Source of the DNA: an uncultured Clostridiaceae bacterium
Lineage (GTDB): Bacteria > Bacillota > Clostridia > TANB77 > CAG-508
Length of the DNA: 39,967 nucleotides
Direction: 5' to 3'
NCBI GenBank assembly: GCA_947577025.1
Contig: CANPTO010000019.1
Coordinates: forward strand, 1-39,967
Positions 17,934 through 25,502 of this stretch are shown in pieces. The notes under the pieces are model-generated. The model was not told the origin of the DNA, made no database searches, and was given only the letters and a program-made list of their open reading frames with translations. The position numbers and the translations under genes were made by a program. Positions within the stretch are counted from its first letter, which is position 1. The number at the start of each line of letters is the position of its first letter.

Positions 17934-17951
17934 GTAAAGGAGGCATACTAT

Positions 17952-18185
17952 ATGACAGCTGAAAAATGCATAGTGCTTGAAATTGAAGATTTTATTGCTA
18001 GTGCATTTTATACTTCCGTTCGAAGAAATGGAAATAGAGTTTTTAAATTTTCTAAAATTGACGAGTATGCTCGTAAAGTAGTAGATAACCTAAACGAAAA
18101 AGGAACAAAGGCACGTTTGAACTTATCTATAGAAGCAGACGAAGACTTTTTTTATATTCTTAGGAAAGTCATCCACGTTAGTTAA
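17952..18185 (+). CDS. unrecognised 77-residue protein, 3' end supplied by a repeat element
   Basis: ATG follows an AAAGGAGG site. The protein begins MTAEKCIVLEIEDFIAS and shows no recognised domain. The last ten or so codons (ending KVIHVS) lie inside the 102-bp MITE-like element that starts at 18157, so the native C-terminus was probably replaced when the element inserted. Co-transcription with the preceding 242-residue gene is likely. Confidence 0.6.
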   Translation: MTAEKCIVLEIEDFIASAFYTSVRRNGNRVFKFSKIDEYARKVVDNLNEKGTKARLNLSIEADEDFFYILRKVIHVS

Positions 18186-18258
18186 GTTAGCTGTTCGAAC
18201 GAAGTGAGTTACAGATAACTTATGCGTAGTGAAACGAAGAAGGTGAGTTTCCTTAGAA
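18157..18258. mobile_element. 102-bp MITE-like element, copy 1
   Basis: The element starts TTCTTAGGAAAGTCATCC and ends GGTGAGTTTCCTTAGAA. These ends form imperfect terminal inverted repeats of about 17 bp. Inside, AAGTTAGCTGT and ACAGATAACTT form a second hairpin. The complete sequence recurs in reverse orientation at 21270-21371 with the same length, and a shortened copy is at 22891-22932. It contains no ORF. Confidence 0.85.
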
Positions 18259-18265
18259 GATAATT

Positions 18266-18496
18266 ATGGCGGAATTTAGAATTTGTAGCATTTTTAATGC
18301 GTACAAATTCTTATTTCCGGTTTTTTACAGATATTCAGATTGGTTTATAAGAACAAGAATAGATAATGCAATTTATATAGCATTAGATGTAAAAGTAACA
18401 AGTATGGATCTGTTTAAAAAATTTTTAACATCTGTAAGTCTTGAAGTATTATCTTCATTAGAAGACAAAGAAAACACTAAAGTTTTATTTGAATAA
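18266..18496 (+). CDS. unrecognised 76-residue ORF downstream of the MITE
   Basis: The ATG lies 8 bases after the element's end, and no good ribosome site precedes it (the upstream sequence belongs to the element). Protein: MAEFRICSIFNAYKFLFP, then an aromatic stretch and a helical tail ending VLFE. It may be the 3' part of the gene interrupted by the element, or a separate small gene. No family is recognised. Confidence 0.4.
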   Translation: MAEFRICSIFNAYKFLFPVFYRYSDWFIRTRIDNAIYIALDVKVTSMDLFKKFLTSVSLEVLSSLEDKENTKVLFE

Positions 18497-18510
18497 AATA
18501 AAAAAACATA

Positions 18511-18539
18511 TTGATATTTACATAAAGAAGTGTTATAAT
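18511..18539 (+). promoter_or_regulatory. promoter of the zinc-protein gene
   Basis: TTGATA (18511-18516), a 17-base spacer and TATAAT (18534-18539), 67 bases before the start codon. Confidence 0.75.
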
Positions 18540-18606
18540 ATATAAAGATTTATAATAAGTCGCAACTAAATTAATTAATTAGAAGAGTTCAAAAGGAGGA
18601 AGAACT

Positions 18607-18834
18607 ATGCGGAAACAGAAAGTAAAATGCCCGAACTGCAATGGCACAGGTAAAGTTACCTGTAACAAATGCGCAGGAACGGGATGCAGAATGTACTACA
18701 AAAATCCATTGCCTCATGTATTTGCATTTGTAACATACTCGTTTCCAGAAGCAATGGGGTGTTATTCCTGTAATGCGACAGGGAAAATAGTATGTAAAAC
18801 ATGCAAGGGAAGTGGGGAGATAAATAAAAAATAA
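18607..18834 (+). CDS. stand-alone DnaJ-type zinc-finger (CxxCxGxG) protein
   Basis: The protein has 75 residues, starting at ATG after AAAGGAGGAAG. Four repeats of the DnaJ cysteine-rich motif are visible: CPNCNGTG, CNKCAGTG, CYSCNATG and CKTCKGSG. They are arranged as two pairs separated by about 30 residues, so two zinc ions should be bound as in the DnaJ central domain. No J domain or C-terminal substrate domain is present. Such mini-proteins occur in Firmicutes and plants as chaperone- or redox-related factors, but the role here is unknown. It has its own promoter and shares a bidirectional terminator with the next gene. Confidence 0.8.
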   Translation: MRKQKVKCPNCNGTGKVTCNKCAGTGCRMYYKNPLPHVFAFVTYSFPEAMGCYSCNATGKIVCKTCKGSGEINKK

Positions 18835-18890
18835 TAAGAAAATATCCCAATTGATTATTTTTCAATTGGGATATTTTCTTATTATTTTTT
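18833..18890. terminator. bidirectional terminator
   Basis: A perfect 22-bp stem (18833-18854 with 18862-18883) and 7-base loop is flanked by A-rich and T-rich tracts. It serves the zinc-protein gene on plus and the deaminase gene on minus. Confidence 0.93.
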
Positions 18891-18892
18891 AT

Positions 18893-19381
18893 TTAGGGCA
18901 TTAAATTACTATCATTTTGTATCCAAGTGCTTACTTGAACTACCCGATACTTTTCTTTTGTGTCTCTCATAACTACTTTTTGTATGCCAGCCTCAATAAT
19001 AAGCCTTTTACAAATAAGGCAAGGCTCATTATCATCAACATATTGATCATTCCTAGCATTTACACCCACCAAATAAAGAGTTGCTCCTTTGCAATCTTCT
19101 GGGGATGCAAGAAGTAGTGCTCTCCATTCAGCATGTACACTCCTACACTGATCATAGCCAGAACCACTAGGAAGATTAAGCTTCCTCCTGCGACAACAGC
19201 CAAGAGAAGAACAATGCTCCCAACCGTTAGGAGCAGCGGTATAACCAGTTGAAATAAGTTTATTACCGTTTACAATAGCTGCTCCATAATTATTTCTCAC
19301 GCAACTTTTAACTATCACCTTTTCAGCTATATCAAGGTAATAGTTGTCAATAATTTTTGATTTTGACCGAATTTTCATCAT
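18893..19381 (-). CDS. deoxycytidylate deaminase-like zinc enzyme (ComEB/dCMP deaminase family)
   Basis: The protein has 162 residues. An AAAGGAG site precedes tandem ATG codons, and the start could be 19381 or 19378. The deaminase signature is present: VHAEWRALLLA (zinc His and catalytic Glu near residue 85) and EPCLICKRLI (PCxxC zinc cysteines near 120). An extra cysteine cluster, CSSLGCCRRRK, with GYDQCRSVHAE lies just before the HAE motif, as in dCMP deaminases with an additional zinc site. It likely makes dUMP for thymidylate synthesis. Specificity for dCMP is inferred from family similarity. Confidence 0.85.
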   Translation of the reverse strand: MMKIRSKSKIIDNYYLDIAEKVIVKSCVRNNYGAAIVNGNKLISTGYTAAPNGWEHCSSLGCCRRRKLNLPSGSGYDQCRSVHAEWRALLLASPEDCKGATLYLVGVNARNDQYVDDNEPCLICKRLIIEAGIQKVVMRDTKEKYRVVQVSTWIQNDSNLMP

Positions 19382-19749
19382 AAGGGAATCTCCTTTCTGA
19401 AAAAATTAAAATATGATAATTAAAATTATAACACAAAAATAAACAAAATGCAACAAAAGGGATGCACCTTTTCGTGTCATTTGATACCCTAGGGACACAA
19501 GTTATCTCTTAAAAGAAGCATTTGGAAAGAGTTGGATGCGTGTTTATTTGCTTTTTTATATTTGGACACTTTTATTGAAAATATGATAAAAATAAAGAAA
19601 ATATATTAGGTCAAAACAAATGCGACAAAAGAGTTATTAAATATTGACAAAAAAATATGCCAAAAGTATAATAAAAAAGACGACAAAAATATCGTAAAAA
19701 AGTGTAAAAAGAGGCAAGAGAGTAAATAATAAAAATATGTGGAGGGATA
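19382..19749. other. intergenic stretch with a decayed repeat copy
   Basis: No gene is seen. 19451-19542 aligns with the repeat at 19945-20050 (both read AACAAAAGGGA, then CCTTTTTCGTG-like, then TTTGGAAAGA and GGAYGCGT). The rest is AT-rich sequence without recognised signals. Confidence 0.55.
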
Positions 19750-19860
19750 ATGATGAAAGAAAAAATAGAAAAAGCAAAAAACAATAATTTAGAAATAGAG
19801 CTAAGTAAAAACTCTGCAAAAGGAATAACACTAATATCGCTAGTAATAACAATAATATTA
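19750..19860 (+). pseudogene. prepilin-like protein, N-terminal remnant
   Basis: The ATG follows GGAGG. The frame carries a type IV prepilin leader: a charged start, then SAKGITLISLVITIILL, with the cleavage Gly and hydrophobic helix. Such G-ITLISLV proteins are abundant in AT-rich gut Clostridia. After about 37 codons the sequence switches to GC-richer DNA of different origin. The open frame continues by chance to 20064. The mature domain is missing. Confidence 0.65.
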
Positions 19861-19948
19861 CTAATCCAGTCTCATACCGTGCTGACCGCTTTGCTCCTCA
19901 TACTGGCACTGGTCATGGATTTCGTCTTGTGCTGTATCTTCAGTGAAC
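19861..19948 (+). pseudogene. C-terminal remnant of an FGE-sulfatase-like domain
   Basis: In the +1 frame relative to the prepilin ORF this GC-richer stretch reads NPVSYRADRFAPHTGTGHGF, then RLVLYLQ and a stop. The closing G-F-R-L/V-V/A pattern is typical of the last strand of formylglycine-generating-enzyme-like (SUMF1) domains. Base composition differs sharply from the surroundings, pointing to a transferred fragment. The assignment rests on about 27 residues only. Confidence 0.4.
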
Positions 19949-20050
19949 AAAAGGGACGCCCTTTTTCGTGGAGTTTTAGCACGTTAGGATACACCTGTTA
20001 TGTCTTAAATCAAGGATTTGGAAAGATTTGGACGCGTCCCAAATCTTTCC
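19945..20050. repeat. dispersed repeat ending in an ACGCGT palindrome, copy 2
   Basis: It begins GAACAAAAGGGACGCC and closes with the inverted repeat GGAAAGATTTGGACGCGTCC plus CAAATCTTTCC (20020-20050). The palindrome recurs at 11847-11877, and the whole unit recurs in decayed form at 19451-19542. Confidence 0.75.
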
Positions 20051-20154
20051 AGTGGATTATGTAAAAGATATACTAAATAAAATTTATGTAGATATTGTAG
20101 AAAATAGGTACAAAATGTATAATTATAAAAACAAAAATGCTAAAGGGGTATATT

Positions 20155-21162
20155 ATGAAAAAGAAAATAATGATACTAATAGGAATATTAATAGTTATAC
20201 TATTAGCAATTATTCTAATACAAGTAAATGTAAAAGTGAAAAAAATTATACAGCCATATAGAGCACAAGAAGAAATACAAATAGAAATTCAAGGAATAAT
20301 AGAAGAAACAAAACAGCAAATACAAGAAAATGAAAATAGAGAAGCAACACTGCAAGACCTAAAAACAGTAATGCAAAACAAAGGATATGAATTAAATGAT
20401 GTAGAAGGAAAAGTGGAATACAAAGGTTACTTGGTACAAATAGATGAAAGCTTAAACATACTCCAAATAGAAAAAATAATAAAAATATCATATCAAATAA
20501 CAGCAAGGAAAGATGTAGAAACATTAGGAATATTTTTAATAGCAGAAGATAAAGAATGTGAAATAAGTAAAATAGAATGTCCAAATGAAAATACAGTATA
20601 TTTTAAAAACAAAAATAAAATAGCAATAGACTATGATATAAAATTTGGAACAGATTATAAATTTATAGTAACAAATAAAAATGGAGATACAAAAGAACTC
20701 ATAATAAATGAAGATAAACCAGAAAGACTATATTTATATAAAGCGGGAGACCAATGCACGAGCGTTACAGGAGGCTATAAAGTTAATATATTACAAAATG
20801 CAAGTACCACACATGCATTTAATAGTAATAATATATATTTAAAAGCACAAAGTATATATGGAGTAGGTTACGGAGAAATAGAACTATATGCAAACAAAAC
20901 AGTAGATGTAACCAAATACTTAAATATTTACTTTGATATGGATTACCATGTAGGCTTTGGACAATCAGATTGGAGAACAAAATTATACTATGGATTAAAT
21001 GGAAAAATGCAAACAGTGAGTGGAACGAATAATTCAAGAGGAAAAACAATACCAATGAATATTGGGTACTTATTAGGCGAGCAACGAGTATACTTTAAAT
21101 TATATTCAGCCTCAAGTGAATCTTACACAGACTTAAGAATAAGAAATATATATATAGAATAA
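20155..21162 (+). CDS. membrane-anchored surface protein, unrecognised
   Basis: ATG 20155 is chosen over the in-frame ATG 20137 because it has AAAGGGG at good spacing and gives a proper anchor (MKKKIMILIGILIVILLAII). The protein has 335 residues: one N-terminal membrane helix, a Gln/Glu-rich helical segment (residues 33-70, possible coiled coil), then a long beta-rich extracellular part with many Asn, Thr and Tyr. Two cysteines (CEISKIEC) may pair. The end, YTDLRIRNIYIE, resembles the last strand of a beta-sandwich. No family is recognised. It lies right after a broken prepilin gene and may have been part of the same surface locus. Confidence 0.75.
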   Translation: MKKKIMILIGILIVILLAIILIQVNVKVKKIIQPYRAQEEIQIEIQGIIEETKQQIQENENREATLQDLKTVMQNKGYELNDVEGKVEYKGYLVQIDESLNILQIEKIIKISYQITARKDVETLGIFLIAEDKECEISKIECPNENTVYFKNKNKIAIDYDIKFGTDYKFIVTNKNGDTKELIINEDKPERLYLYKAGDQCTSVTGGYKVNILQNASTTHAFNSNNIYLKAQSIYGVGYGEIELYANKTVDVTKYLNIYFDMDYHVGFGQSDWRTKLYYGLNGKMQTVSGTNNSRGKTIPMNIGYLLGEQRVYFKLYSASSESYTDLRIRNIYIE

Positions 21163-21213
21163 AATTAACTACAATTATATTTGGCAAAAATAGAATTTTT
21201 GTAAAAAACAAGA

Positions 21214-21248
21214 ATAAGATTTTCTAAGCTCATTCTTCGCTAAGAAAA
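21214..21248. terminator. hairpin after the surface-protein gene
   Basis: AGATTTTCTAAGC and GCTAAGAAAATCT pair with one mismatch. It lies about 50 bases after the stop and directly before the MITE copy at 21270. It may act as a terminator, although the T-tract is short. Confidence 0.4.
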
Positions 21249-21269
21249 TCTAATTCTTCCATAACTATC

Positions 21270-21371
21270 TTCTTAGGAAACTCACCTTCTTCGTTTCACT
21301 ACGCATAAGTTATCTGTAACTCACTTCGTTCGAACAGCTAACTTAACTAACGTGGATGACTTTCCTTAGAA
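21270..21371. mobile_element. 102-bp MITE-like element, copy 2 (inverted)
   Basis: This is the reverse complement of 18157-18258 with near-complete identity and the same length. It lies between a surface-protein gene and the terminator of the convergent dipeptidase gene. Confidence 0.88.
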
Positions 21372-21375
21372 TATA

Positions 21376-21419
21376 AAAAAGCTAACAAAAAGCGAAAAAA
21401 TCGCTTTTGTTAGCTTTTT
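21376..21419 (-). terminator. terminator overlapping the pepV stop codon
   Basis: AAAAAGCTAACAAAAAGCGA pairs with TCGCTTTTGTTAGCTTTTT, and on the minus strand TTTTTT follows. The stop codon of the dipeptidase gene (21410-21412) lies inside the first arm. Confidence 0.88.
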
Positions 21420-22819
21420 AATAACTCATAAATAGTCTTAGCATAAATATTAGTAGACAAAAGTAATTTATCAATTTGTACAAATTCATTAGCTTGATGA
21501 CACATATCTGTATCACCAGGAAAATTCATGCCAAAAGAAATACAATTGTCAAAAGCTCTAGCATAAGTTGCTCCACCAATTGCTATTGGTTCATAATTTG
21601 TATTACAAGTTTCATTAAAAATATTGCATAAAGTAGTAACTAATTTATTATTTTTATCTATAAATAAAGGTTCAATTCTATTTAAAACTTCAATATTAAA
21701 ATTACTAAACTTGTTAGAAAAAACGTCAATAATTGCATCAATAGAAGTCTTTATAGGAATTCTTAAATTAATACCAATATACAATTTATTATTTTTTATG
21801 AATAACTGTGAAGTATTTAGTGTCAAGTGCCCAGATTCATCTTTGGCATTAATTTTTAACTGAGTTCCAAGGTAATCATCACCGATATTTGCACAAAATG
21901 AAGATAATAAAGGATAACTTATTTTAAACTTATAAAATAAATTGTTCAATACAACAATAAGCTTACTTATAGCATTAACTCCAAGCTCTGGGTGAGCACT
22001 GTGACTACTAACACCATAAGAAGTTAATTTAACAGTATAAGTATCAATTTTGTAAATATCAATTTCATAATTAAATTTAGAAATAATCTCTTTCATATAA
22101 CTAATAAAAAAATCCATTTGCATATTTTTATTTAATTTTAAGGTAATACTACAAAATTTTGGAACAACATTTATAGCATTATTATCACAGTTAATGTCTT
22201 CAATTTGAATAGGTAAGTTTTGCATAAGTTTATCACTAAGAAGTAAAGAAAGAACACCTTTTTCAGCATAAATACAAGGAAAATCAGCATCTGGGCTAAA
22301 ACTGATAGAAGGGAGTTCCTCATGAGTTTTATAATAATTAATGCATTTCCAATCTTTTTCCTCATTAAGTCCAACAATTAATCTAACTCTTTTATTAATT
22401 GTTATATTATTTTCATTACAATAATCATAAACAGCTTTCATAGCATATAAAGAAGAGATAACTGGGCCTTTATCATCAATAGCACCTCTACCATAAATAA
22501 AGTTATTTTCTATGGTAGGCACAAAAGGAGGGTACTCCCAATCATCTTCATTTGCAGAAACAACATCCAAATGGCCAACAATACCAATTAAATCCTTTCC
22601 TTCGCCAAATTCAGCATACCCACAATAACCATCAACATTTTTAGTTCTAAATCCTAAAGAACTAGCTAAATTTAAAAAATAATTTAAAGCATCAGAACAA
22701 TTCTTTCCAAAAGGAAATTTAGAATTCTTATTTTCTATAGAGACACTAGGGTAAGTAATTAAATCACATATAGAATTTATAATATTTCTTTTATTTAAAT
22801 TAATATAATCATTAAACAT
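21410..22819 (-). CDS. pepV: PepV/Sapep-type M20 dipeptidase
   Basis: The protein has 469 residues, usual length, starting at ATG after AAGGAGG. M20 metallopeptidase motifs: GIVGHLDVVSANEDDW (zinc His near residue 83), YGRGAIDDKGPVISSLYAMK (bridging Asp near 117), RLIVGLNEEKDWKCINYY (catalytic Glu pair near 153), SFSPDADFPCIYAEKG and the C-terminal His in DMCHQANEFVQI. The usual T in the GTNEE motif reads L. It hydrolyses dipeptides in the cytoplasm using zinc or manganese. Lone gene on minus. Confidence 0.93.
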   Translation of the reverse strand: MFNDYINLNKRNIINSICDLITYPSVSIENKNSKFPFGKNCSDALNYFLNLASSLGFRTKNVDGYCGYAEFGEGKDLIGIVGHLDVVSANEDDWEYPPFVPTIENNFIYGRGAIDDKGPVISSLYAMKAVYDYCNENNITINKRVRLIVGLNEEKDWKCINYYKTHEELPSISFSPDADFPCIYAEKGVLSLLLSDKLMQNLPIQIEDINCDNNAINVVPKFCSITLKLNKNMQMDFFISYMKEIISKFNYEIDIYKIDTYTVKLTSYGVSSHSAHPELGVNAISKLIVVLNNLFYKFKISYPLLSSFCANIGDDYLGTQLKINAKDESGHLTLNTSQLFIKNNKLYIGINLRIPIKTSIDAIIDVFSNKFSNFNIEVLNRIEPLFIDKNNKLVTTLCNIFNETCNTNYEPIAIGGATYARAFDNCISFGMNFPGDTDMCHQANEFVQIDKLLLSTNIYAKTIYELLKS

Positions 22820-22890
22820 AAAAACCTCCTTAATTTATATATATTAAGCTTGTATATAAGTTATTACAAAATAAAAACAAGAATAAAATT

Positions 22891-22932
22891 TTCTAAGGAA
22901 ACTCACCTACTTACGTGGATGACTTTCTTTTG
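22891..22932. mobile_element. internally deleted copy of the MITE-like element
   Basis: TTCTAAGGAAACTCACCTAC is followed directly by TACGTGGATGACTTTC, i.e. both termini of the 102-bp element with about 60 internal bases missing. A lone TTTCCTAAGAA end lies at about 22997-23007. Confidence 0.75.
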
Positions 22933-23008
22933 AAAATAAAATATGTTAAATTTTATTTTCACTTTGTGTTGTGTAACTAAAAAGTTTCATATTGTTTCCT
23001 AAGAATAT

Positions 23009-23041
23009 AAAAAATGCTGGCACTAAATAAATTAGTGCCAG
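23009..23041 (-). terminator. intrinsic terminator of the 127-residue gene
   Basis: CTGGCACTAA / TTAGTGCCAG stem, 5-base loop, followed on minus by CATTTTTT. It lies 10 bases after the stop codon. Confidence 0.9.
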
Positions 23042-23050
23042 TGACAACAA

Positions 23051-23434
23051 TCAGATTACAAAATAATATCCAAAACAGAATTCTGCATAACATAAATCAT
23101 TTAAGAATGTACATAATGGATCTAATGAAGATGTACTTGATTCAAAGCGATATGTTGTGATTTTTTCAGTATATGGCATAACTTTTTGACGCAGTGCATT
23201 TTCTAATACAAATTGATTGTTATAACCTTTTGAAACAAGATCACTTAAAAATGATATTGCAACAAAATCATCAAAGCTAAAACTTAAGATTTCCGTTTCA
23301 CTCATCGAAAGTGGAATAACCTTATGCTTTAAGGCCAATTCTAAAACATCCTGAGTATCCTTCCGATTTCCATCATCTTGTAATCCTTTAAAACTCACTA
23401 ATAAGTGAGAAGATTGTAACTTGTCACTCATCAT
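23051..23434 (-). CDS. unrecognised 127-residue protein
   Basis: The start has a strong GGAGGGG site and tandem ATG codons (23434 or 23431). The protein contains KLQSSHLLVSFKGLQDDGNR at its beginning and ends FCFGYYFVI. No signal peptide, membrane helix or known motif is visible. It is transcribed alone, with its own terminator, and is divergent from the rimP operon. Regular gene signals and ordinary codon use support a real gene, but the function is unknown. Confidence 0.7.
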   Translation of the reverse strand: MMSDKLQSSHLLVSFKGLQDDGNRKDTQDVLELALKHKVIPLSMSETEILSFSFDDFVAISFLSDLVSKGYNNQFVLENALRQKVMPYTEKITTYRFESSTSSLDPLCTFLNDLCYAEFCFGYYFVI

Positions 23435-23545
23435 AATTGCCCCTCCTTAGATTTTCATTGGCGCTGTTAATACGTGTCTGATACTAATAGTGTAACATAA
23501 AATTGAAAAAAATGCAAATTTTCCATAAAAAAATTATAAAAATAC

Positions 23546-23574
23546 TTGTAATTTTTTCCAAAACTGTATATAAT
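23546..23574 (+). promoter_or_regulatory. promoter of the rimP-nusA-infB operon
   Basis: TTGTAA (23546-23551), a 17-base spacer and TATAAT (23569-23574). Confidence 0.7.
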
Positions 23575-23601
23575 AATATAAGATAACAAAATGAAATGAG
23601 A

Positions 23602-23628
23602 AAAGAGCGGAAACCAATTCCGCTCTTT
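23602..23628 (+). promoter_or_regulatory. leader hairpin before rimP
   Basis: A perfect 11-bp stem AAAGAGCGGAA / TTCCGCTCTTT with a 5-base loop lies in the operon leader, 24 bases before the start codon. No T-run follows, so it is more likely a regulatory or stabilising hairpin than a full terminator. Confidence 0.5.
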
Positions 23629-23652
23629 AAGTAGTAAAAGGGGGCTAAAAAC

Positions 23653-24114
23653 TTGGCAAGTATTGAAGAAAGAGTAGAAACACTAATAACACCAAAAGTA
23701 GAGAGTTTAGGATATAACATATATGATGTTCAATATGCAAAAGAAGGCAAAGACTATTTTCTAAGAATATTTATAGACAAAAAAGAAGGGATTGACCTAA
23801 ATGACTGTGAAAAAGTAAGCAATGAAATAAACAGCATATTAGATGAAGCAGACTATATAAAAGAACAATACTTTTTAGAAGTATCATCACCAGGAATAGA
23901 AAGAATATTAAGAAAGGAAAAACATTTAAAAGAAGCATTAGGAAAAGAAATAGAAATAAACTTATTTAAGCAAGTAAAAAGTAAAAAACAATTCACAGGA
24001 ATATTAGAAGAATTTAATGAAGAAGAAATAACACTAACACAAAGTGAACAAAATGAGACGATCCAAATAGATAGAAAAAATATTTCTTTAATGAAATTAA
24101 AATATAATTGGTAA
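23653..24114 (+). CDS. rimP: ribosome maturation factor RimP
   Basis: The protein has 153 residues, starting at TTG after AAAAGGGGG. RimP pattern: the N-terminal domain with VESLGYNIYDVQYAKEGKDY and LRIFIDKKEGIDLNDCEKVS, the conserved FLEVSSPGIER near residue 80, then an SH3-like C-terminal domain. It binds the 30S subunit during maturation. It is the first gene of the operon, followed by nusA after 24 bases, the order conserved in Bacillota. Confidence 0.95.
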   Translation: MASIEERVETLITPKVESLGYNIYDVQYAKEGKDYFLRIFIDKKEGIDLNDCEKVSNEINSILDEADYIKEQYFLEVSSPGIERILRKEKHLKEALGKEIEINLFKQVKSKKQFTGILEEFNEEEITLTQSEQNETIQIDRKNISLMKLKYNW

Positions 24115-24138
24115 AAAAGGAAGGAATGTGATTAAAAA

Positions 24139-25449
24139 ATGAAGAAAAAACAAACAAAAACAAATGGACCAGCAATTGACAGTACAGAACTAATACTAGC
24201 AATGGAAGAACTAGAAAAACAAAATGGAATAAAAAAAGAGGAAATGTTAGAAACAATAGAAACAGCACTAGTTACAGCATATAAAAGAAATTACGACTGT
24301 GAAGAGGAAAATGTAAAAATAACAATGGACAGTGTAACAGGTGAAATACATGTATACATGCAAAAAGAAGTAGTGCAAGAAGTTGAAAATGACAAAACAC
24401 AAATATCTATAGAAGAAGCAAAAAAAATAGACAATAAAATACAATTAGGAGATGTATTAGATAATGAGTTAGTACCAAAAAACTTTGGTAGAATTGCAGC
24501 AGGAACAGCAAAACAAGTAATTATTCAGAAAATAAGAGAAGCATCAAGAGAATTTTTATATAATGAATTTAACGAAAAAAAAGGTGAAATAGTTTCAGGA
24601 ATAATACAAAAAGCAGATGGTGGAGTAGTAATAGTAGACTTAGGAAGGCTAGAAGGAGTAATGATAGCCAAAGAGCAAATACCAACTGAAAAGTATCATG
24701 TAAATGATAAAATAAGAGCATGTATAGTAGCTGTAGAAAAAGGTCAAAAAGGAAGTACACAAGTAATGATTTCAAGAAGTCATAACGACTTTGTAAGAAA
24801 GCTATTTGAACTAGAAATACCAGAAATATATGAAGGACTAATAGAAATAAAAAGTGTATCAAGAGATGCCGGAAATAGATGTAAAGTAGCAGTATATTCA
24901 CCAAACGAAAATATAGACCCAGTAGGTTCATGTGTAGGGCAAAAGGGTATACGTATACAAAACATAATAAATGAACTAAACGGAGAAAAAATAGATGTAA
25001 TAGAATGGAACGAAGACCCAAGTATATATATATCATCAGCACTATTACCAGCTAGTGTAATGGCAGTAGATATAAAAGAAGAAGAGCATTTTGCACAAGT
25101 AATAGTACCAGACGACCAATTATCTCTAGCAATAGGAAAAGCAGGTCAAAATGCACGTTTAGCAGCAAGACTAACAAACTGGAAAATAGATATAAAAAGT
25201 GAAACTCAATTCAGACAAATGCTTGAAAAAATGCAAAATGAGGACAAAGAAGAAAACGCATCAAATGACATAATAGAAGCAGAAAAATTAATAAAAGAAG
25301 CAGAAGAAAACTTAACTAGTAATGAAATAGAAGAAAATGAAACACAGCTAGAAAAAGGCACTGACAAATCAGAAGAAATAATAGAGAGTGAAGAAGAAAA
25401 ACCAAAAAAAAGAGGTAGAAAGAAAAAGGAAGAAACATCAGAAGAATAA
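24139..25449 (+). CDS. nusA: transcription termination/antitermination factor NusA
   Basis: The protein has 436 residues. It has an N-terminal RNA-polymerase-binding domain, an S1 domain (GEIVSGIIQKADGGVVIVDL near residue 150), KH1 (PVGSCVGQKGIRIQNIINEL near 275) and KH2 (LSLAIGKAGQNARLAARLT near 335). The C-terminal extension is acidic and coiled and ends in a basic patch KPKKRGRKKKEE that resembles an AT-hook or nucleic-acid-binding tail. It controls pausing and termination. ylxR follows after 53 bases. Confidence 0.95.
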   Translation: MKKKQTKTNGPAIDSTELILAMEELEKQNGIKKEEMLETIETALVTAYKRNYDCEEENVKITMDSVTGEIHVYMQKEVVQEVENDKTQISIEEAKKIDNKIQLGDVLDNELVPKNFGRIAAGTAKQVIIQKIREASREFLYNEFNEKKGEIVSGIIQKADGGVVIVDLGRLEGVMIAKEQIPTEKYHVNDKIRACIVAVEKGQKGSTQVMISRSHNDFVRKLFELEIPEIYEGLIEIKSVSRDAGNRCKVAVYSPNENIDPVGSCVGQKGIRIQNIINELNGEKIDVIEWNEDPSIYISSALLPASVMAVDIKEEEHFAQVIVPDDQLSLAIGKAGQNARLAARLTNWKIDIKSETQFRQMLEKMQNEDKEENASNDIIEAEKLIKEAEENLTSNEIEENETQLEKGTDKSEEIIESEEEKPKKRGRKKKEETSEE

Positions 25450-25502
25450 AAAAGGACATCAAATAGCTCGAAATGAATACAATAAGTAAGGAGTGAAAAA
25501 GA

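Noticed and set aside
18180..18200. GTTCGAA string resembling a tRNA T-loop
   Set aside because: It lies inside the MITE-like repeat. No acceptor stem, anticodon arm or CCA is present, and the same string recurs in the other copy.
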